Below are positions 4,241 to 7,208 of a DNA stretch of 7,208 bases, one piece after another. How positions within the stretch are numbered: position 1 is the stretch's first letter; each line of letters begins with the position of its first letter. Under the pieces are notes generated by a model. The model saw nothing but the letters and a program-made list of their open reading frames with translations. It was not told the origin of the DNA and searched no databases. The DNA is from Candidatus Halomonas stercoripullorum (GTDB lineage: Bacteria; Pseudomonadota; Gammaproteobacteria; Pseudomonadales; Halomonadaceae): positions 1-7,208 of the forward strand of contig DXFC01000208.1 in assembly GCA_019114645.1 (NCBI GenBank), written 5' to 3'. A program made the position numbers and the translations under genes.

Positions 4241-4246
4241 AAAACA

Positions 4247-5449
4247 TCAACCCTTACTGCCTCCCGAAGTCCACTCATCAATCATATCGGCCCAATCCTG
4301 CAACATCGCCGCCCGCTGCTCGCGGTACTCAGCCTTGTTGTAGACAGCCCTCACGCCCTTCTGCTCGTGCGCCAGGCACTTCTCGATCCAGTCGGTGTTG
4401 TAGCCGGCCTCATGCAACAGCGTGCTGGCTGTGCGCCGCAAATCATGCGGTCCGAACTTGGTAAGTGACTTCCCATCTTTCTGCGCCGCCTTGTAAGTCA
4501 GCGTCAGCACCTGGTTAAGTGTGGCAGCGCTCATCGGCGCATCCGAGTCGTACCGTGATGGCAAAACGAAGTCGGAACCACCGGCAAAGGTTTTCATGGC
4601 AATGAAAATATCCAGAGCCTGCTGGGACAGAAATACCAGGTGCGGGTTACGGCGTTTCATCCGCTCCTTTGGAATCGTCCACAACGCTTCGCTGAAATTG
4701 ATCTCGCTCCAGGTCGCATTGGTCAGCTCGCTCTTGCGCACCATCGTCAGCAATAACAGCTTGGCCGCCGCACGGTTTGTTGGGCTTGTGCCCACTCGCT
4801 CCATGTACTGGTACATCAGCCCAATTTCTTCTGGCGTCAACGCTCGGTCACGTGGCTCGAATCGAGCGATGCTTGTTGGGCGCACCAGTTCTGCCGGGTT
4901 TTCGACCTTCTGCCCACGCTCGATGGCCCAGCGAAATACCTGCAACACGATTTCACGCACATGAACGGCGGTGGCCGGTGCGCCTCGCTCAACAATGGCA
5001 TCAGCCAGCGCCCGCAAGTCTTCGTGGGTGATCTCCACCAGCTTCTGATTGCTGAATTTCGGCTTCAGCTCACGCTCATAAACCGAGCGGCGCATATCGC
5101 GGGTGGAGTCGGCCATCTGGTAGCCACGCAGCCACTTCTCCGCCCAGGCACCGAACGTCTCTGCATCTTTCACCCGCGCCTTGTCTCGGGCTTTCTCCTT
5201 GGCCGGCGACTTGCCCGCCGCAACCATCTTCTTGGCGTCACCCAACAGCTCGCGGGCTTCGGCCAGGGTGATGCCACCGACACCATAACGCCCAAAGGTG
5301 ATGGTCTCCTGCCGACCGTTGATTGAGTAGTTGTAACGGAACGAGATGGAGCCGGCTGGAGTCACTGCCACATAGAGACCTTCCCGGTCATTCACTTTGT
5401 AGAGTTTGTCCCTGGGCTTGAGATTGCGCAGCTTGGTATCGGTCAGCAT
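4247..5449 (-). CDS. int: P4-type tyrosine site-specific integrase
   Basis: The enzyme recombines the element with its chromosomal attachment site. The 400-residue length and order are those of the P4/CP4 integrase family: an N-terminal arm-binding domain (1-90, MLTDTKLRNLKPRDK, GLYVAVTPAGSISFRYNY, FGRYGVGGITLAEAR), a core-binding domain (about 95-180), and the catalytic domain. Active-site residues are all present: Arg238 (TMVRKSEL), probable Lys265, His335 and Arg338 (HDLRRT), His361 (LAHEQ) and the nucleophile Tyr370 (VRAVYNKAEY). I chose the start at 5449 because the family N-terminus begins there and AAGGA/AAGG precede it; the frame is open to 5554, but that part is AT-rich, encodes an atypical peptide and overlaps the inverted repeat. 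It lies just downstream of guaA in the same orientation, as usual for an island inserted at the guaA 3' end. Confidence 0.93.
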   Translation of the reverse strand: MLTDTKLRNLKPRDKLYKVNDREGLYVAVTPAGSISFRYNYSINGRQETITFGRYGVGGITLAEARELLGDAKKMVAAGKSPAKEKARDKARVKDAETFGAWAEKWLRGYQMADSTRDMRRSVYERELKPKFSNQKLVEITHEDLRALADAIVERGAPATAVHVREIVLQVFRWAIERGQKVENPAELVRPTSIARFEPRDRALTPEEIGLMYQYMERVGTSPTNRAAAKLLLLTMVRKSELTNATWSEINFSEALWTIPKERMKRRNPHLVFLSQQALDIFIAMKTFAGGSDFVLPSRYDSDAPMSAATLNQVLTLTYKAAQKDGKSLTKFGPHDLRRTASTLLHEAGYNTDWIEKCLAHEQKGVRAVYNKAEYREQRAAMLQDWADMIDEWTSGGSKG

Positions 5450-5470
5450 GTACCTTGTCCTTCTTCGTCT

Positions 5471-5579
5471 CCGATACCATGCTGAAAAAATCTCGAATTT
5501 ATCGTATTTTTTCTTACGAAACAGTAACTTATAGAATATTAATACCATGAACACACAAAAGAACGCAGCATGGTATCGG
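5471..5579. repeat. Inverted repeat flanking the int leader
   Basis: CCGATACCATGCTG (5471-5484) and its exact complement (5566-5579) are 81 bases apart. The core ATACCATG appears once more as a direct copy at 5542-5549 and as ATACCA at 5608-5613. The enclosed DNA is very AT-rich and must hold the int promoter. Sites of this kind near a P4-type int are candidates for integrase arm binding or excisionase/repressor binding. Confidence 0.5.
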
Positions 5580-5678
5580 CATCAATCATGGCATCGCCAA
5601 ACCATAATACCAGCTTTAATGCCATGCTCAAACGGTGCTTGGCGCTTCCTCCCGTTGCCAGATCGTGCCAAACACAAA

Positions 5679-5707
5679 CAAAAAAAAGCCCGCAATTACG
5701 CGGGCTT
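5679..5707 (-). terminator. Intrinsic terminator after guaA
   Basis: On the minus strand AAGCCCGC-GTAATT-GCGGGCTT (5707-5686) is a perfect 8-bp stem with a 6-base loop, followed by TTTTT and TGTTTG. It starts about 46 bases past the guaA stop and would stop guaA transcripts before they reach int. Confidence 0.85.
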
Positions 5708-5753
5708 AGCGGCATTTCATGCCATCAGGTGCCTGGCTGTGCCAGACGCGGAA

Positions 5754-5775
5754 TCATTCCCACTCGATCGTCGCG
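5754..5775. other. att: Probable attachment site at the guaA 3' end
   Basis: The last codons of guaA (A-T-I-E-W-E-stop) are a known integration target of P4-type islands, and an integrase begins about 300 bases beyond. The guaA reading frame is intact up to its stop, so the element restores the gene end. The other att copy must lie outside the window; I found no second copy inside it. A 13-bp palindrome CTGGC-TGT-GCCAG (5733-5745) lies eight bases past the stop. The exact crossover cannot be placed from one end. Confidence 0.5.
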
Positions 5776-7208
5776 GGAGGTTTGCTGCTGACGTCATACG
5801 TCACGCGCGAAACGCCACGGATCTCGTTGATAATGCGGTTGGAGACTTTCTCCAGCAACTCATACGGGAGGTGGGCCCAGCGGGCGGTCATGAAGTCGAT
5901 GGTTTCCACGGCGCGCAGGGCAATGACCCATTCGTAGCGGCGGGCATCCCCCACCACACCCACCGATTTGATCGGCAGGAAGACGGCGAAGGCCTGGCTA
6001 GTCTTGTGGTACCAGTCGGCGTTGTGCAGTTCTTCGATGAAGATGGCGTCGGCTTCACGCAGGATGTCGGCGTACTCTTTTTTCACTTCACCCAGAATGC
6101 GTACACCTAGCCCCGGCCCCGGGAAGGGGTGACGGTACACCATGTCGTAGGGCAGGCCGAGTTCCAGGCCGAGCTTGCGCACTTCGTCCTTGAACAGCTC
6201 ACGTAGCGGCTCGACCAGTTGCAGTTTCATGGTCTCGGGCAGGCCGCCCACATTATGGTGCGACTTGATGACGTGGGCCTTGCCGTTCTTGCCGGCAGCG
6301 GACTCGATTACGTCGGGGTAGATGGTGCCTTGGGCGAGGAAATCGACGCCTTCGATCTTGGCGGACTCTTCATCGAAAACATCAATGAAGGTATTGCCAA
6401 TGATCTTGCGCTTGGCTTCCGGATCGCTCTCGCCCTTGAGCCGGGAGAGAAAGCGCTCTTCGGCATCGACGCGGATCACCTTTACTCCCATGTGGCGAGC
6501 AAAGGTTTCCATCACCTGGTCGCCTTCGTTCTTGCGCAGCAGGCCGTTGTCGACAAACACACAGGTCAGTTGATCACCGATGGCCTTGTGCAACAGCGCG
6601 GCGACGACGGAGGAGTCCACGCCACCGGAGAGACCGAGCAGTACGTGGCGGTCACCCACCTGGTCACGCACCCGGGCAATCTGGTCTTCGATGATCCTGG
6701 CCGGTGTCCACCGTTTCTCGGCACCGCAGACCCCTACCACGAAGTGTTCGAGAATGCGCATGCCTTGCAGGGTGTGGGTCACCTCGGGATGGAACTGCAC
6801 GCCGTAGAAGCGCTTTTCGGGGCAGCTCATGGCGGCAACGGGACAGCTCGGTGTGGAAGCGGTCACGCTGAAAGTCTCCGGCGCACGGGCGACTTTGTCG
6901 CCATGGCTCATCCACACATCGAGCAGTGCCTTGCCGTCATGGTCGACGTGATCCTTGATATCGCGGAACAGCTCGTCGTCGCCATCAATCTTGACCTGAG
7001 CGTAGCCAAACTCCTGCTTGTCGGAGCCCTCCACCGCCCCACCCAGTTGCACGGCCATGGTCTGCATGCCGTAGCAGATCCCCAGCACCGGCAACCCCAG
7101 CTCGAACACGCACTCTGGTGCACGCGGCGCTCCTGACCCAATGGTGGATTCAGGGCCTCCCGAAAGGATGATTCCGCAGGGGGCAAACTCGCGGATTTCC
7201 CCTTCGGT
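5754..7208 (-). CDS. guaA: GMP synthase (glutamine-hydrolysing), N-terminus outside window
   Basis: GuaA makes GMP from XMP, ATP and glutamine, the last step of de novo guanine nucleotide synthesis, in the cytoplasm. The visible 484 residues lack about 41 N-terminal ones by comparison with the 525-residue E. coli protein. The glutamine amidotransferase domain shows the nucleophile Cys45 (GICYGMQT) and the His140/Glu142 pair (QFHPEV), equivalent to E. coli Cys86, His181 and Glu183. The ATP pyrophosphatase domain carries the P-loop SGGVDSS (194-200), and the C-terminal dimerisation domain ends in the invariant KPPATIEWE. The reading frame continues through the window edge, so the GTG at 7109 is an internal Val codon. 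This is the chromosomal neighbour and the integration target. A terminator follows. Confidence 0.98.
   Translation of the reverse strand, partial: TEGEIREFAPCGIILSGGPESTIGSGAPRAPECVFELGLPVLGICYGMQTMAVQLGGAVEGSDKQEFGYAQVKIDGDDELFRDIKDHVDHDGKALLDVWMSHGDKVARAPETFSVTASTPSCPVAAMSCPEKRFYGVQFHPEVTHTLQGMRILEHFVVGVCGAEKRWTPARIIEDQIARVRDQVGDRHVLLGLSGGVDSSVVAALLHKAIGDQLTCVFVDNGLLRKNEGDQVMETFARHMGVKVIRVDAEERFLSRLKGESDPEAKRKIIGNTFIDVFDEESAKIEGVDFLAQGTIYPDVIESAAGKNGKAHVIKSHHNVGGLPETMKLQLVEPLRELFKDEVRKLGLELGLPYDMVYRHPFPGPGLGVRILGEVKKEYADILREADAIFIEELHNADWYHKTSQAFAVFLPIKSVGVVGDARRYEWVIALRAVETIDFMTARWAHLPYELLEKVSNRIINEIRGVSRVTYDVSSKPPATIEWE

Noticed and set aside
5450..5554. Upstream ATG at 5554 as the integrase start
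   Set aside because: The added 35 residues are encoded by AT-rich DNA that contains inverted repeats, and the family N-terminus begins at 5449.
6219..7136. Plus-strand open frame of 305 codons opposite guaA
   Set aside because: It is the antisense shadow of a highly conserved gene with GC-rich codons; no independent support.

Overview
The window shows the junction between a gammaproteobacterial chromosome and an integrated mobile element. The right end (5754-7208) is the 3' part of chromosomal guaA, read on the minus strand; its protein looks closer, from memory, to Pseudomonas/Halomonas-type GuaA than to E. coli GuaA. All of DNA to the left appears to belong to an element inserted at the 3' end of guaA, a known insertion site for genomic islands. 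All genes I accept are on the minus strand.

Layout from right to left: guaA 3' end (probable attachment site), an intrinsic terminator, a P4-type tyrosine integrase (4247-5449) with a 14-bp inverted repeat around its leader, an AlpA-like small DNA-binding protein (3878-4099), RepA helicase (3046-3873) and RepC initiator (2178-3059) of the IncQ/RSF1010 type, three tandem 22-bp iterons that overlap the 3' end of repC, a gene-free kilobase (1146-2177), a short ribbon-helix-helix protein (957-1145), the conjugation gene trbJ (37-816), and the first eight codons of another gene (1-24), possibly trbK. The order int-alpA-repA-repC at guaA recalls, from memory, the GIsul2-type islands; this needs a database comparison.

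The gene-free kilobase is the richest part. It holds an origin of transfer of the IncP (RK2/RP4) type with the nic core ATCCTGCCC (1331-1339), an array of AATCG motifs at 11-bp steps (1429-1519) beginning 92 bp on the leading side of nic, and two oppositely oriented sequences matching the TrfA-type iteron of IncP oriV, nested inside a longer inverted repeat (1548-1713). AT-rich and GC-rich hairpins follow, and then the IncQ-like iterons. A match to the IncP KorB operator lies inside the trbJ signal-peptide codons.

Inferred working model: integrase, perhaps with AlpA, moves the element in and out of guaA; RepA/RepC acting at the iterons could copy the excised circle; the oriT plus trb genes would carry transfer. 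The relaxase, primase and most mating-pair genes are not in the window, so whether the element transfers alone or needs a helper cannot be decided here. Shared operator-like repeats upstream of alpA, of the ribbon-helix-helix gene and of trbJ suggest that replication and transfer are co-regulated.
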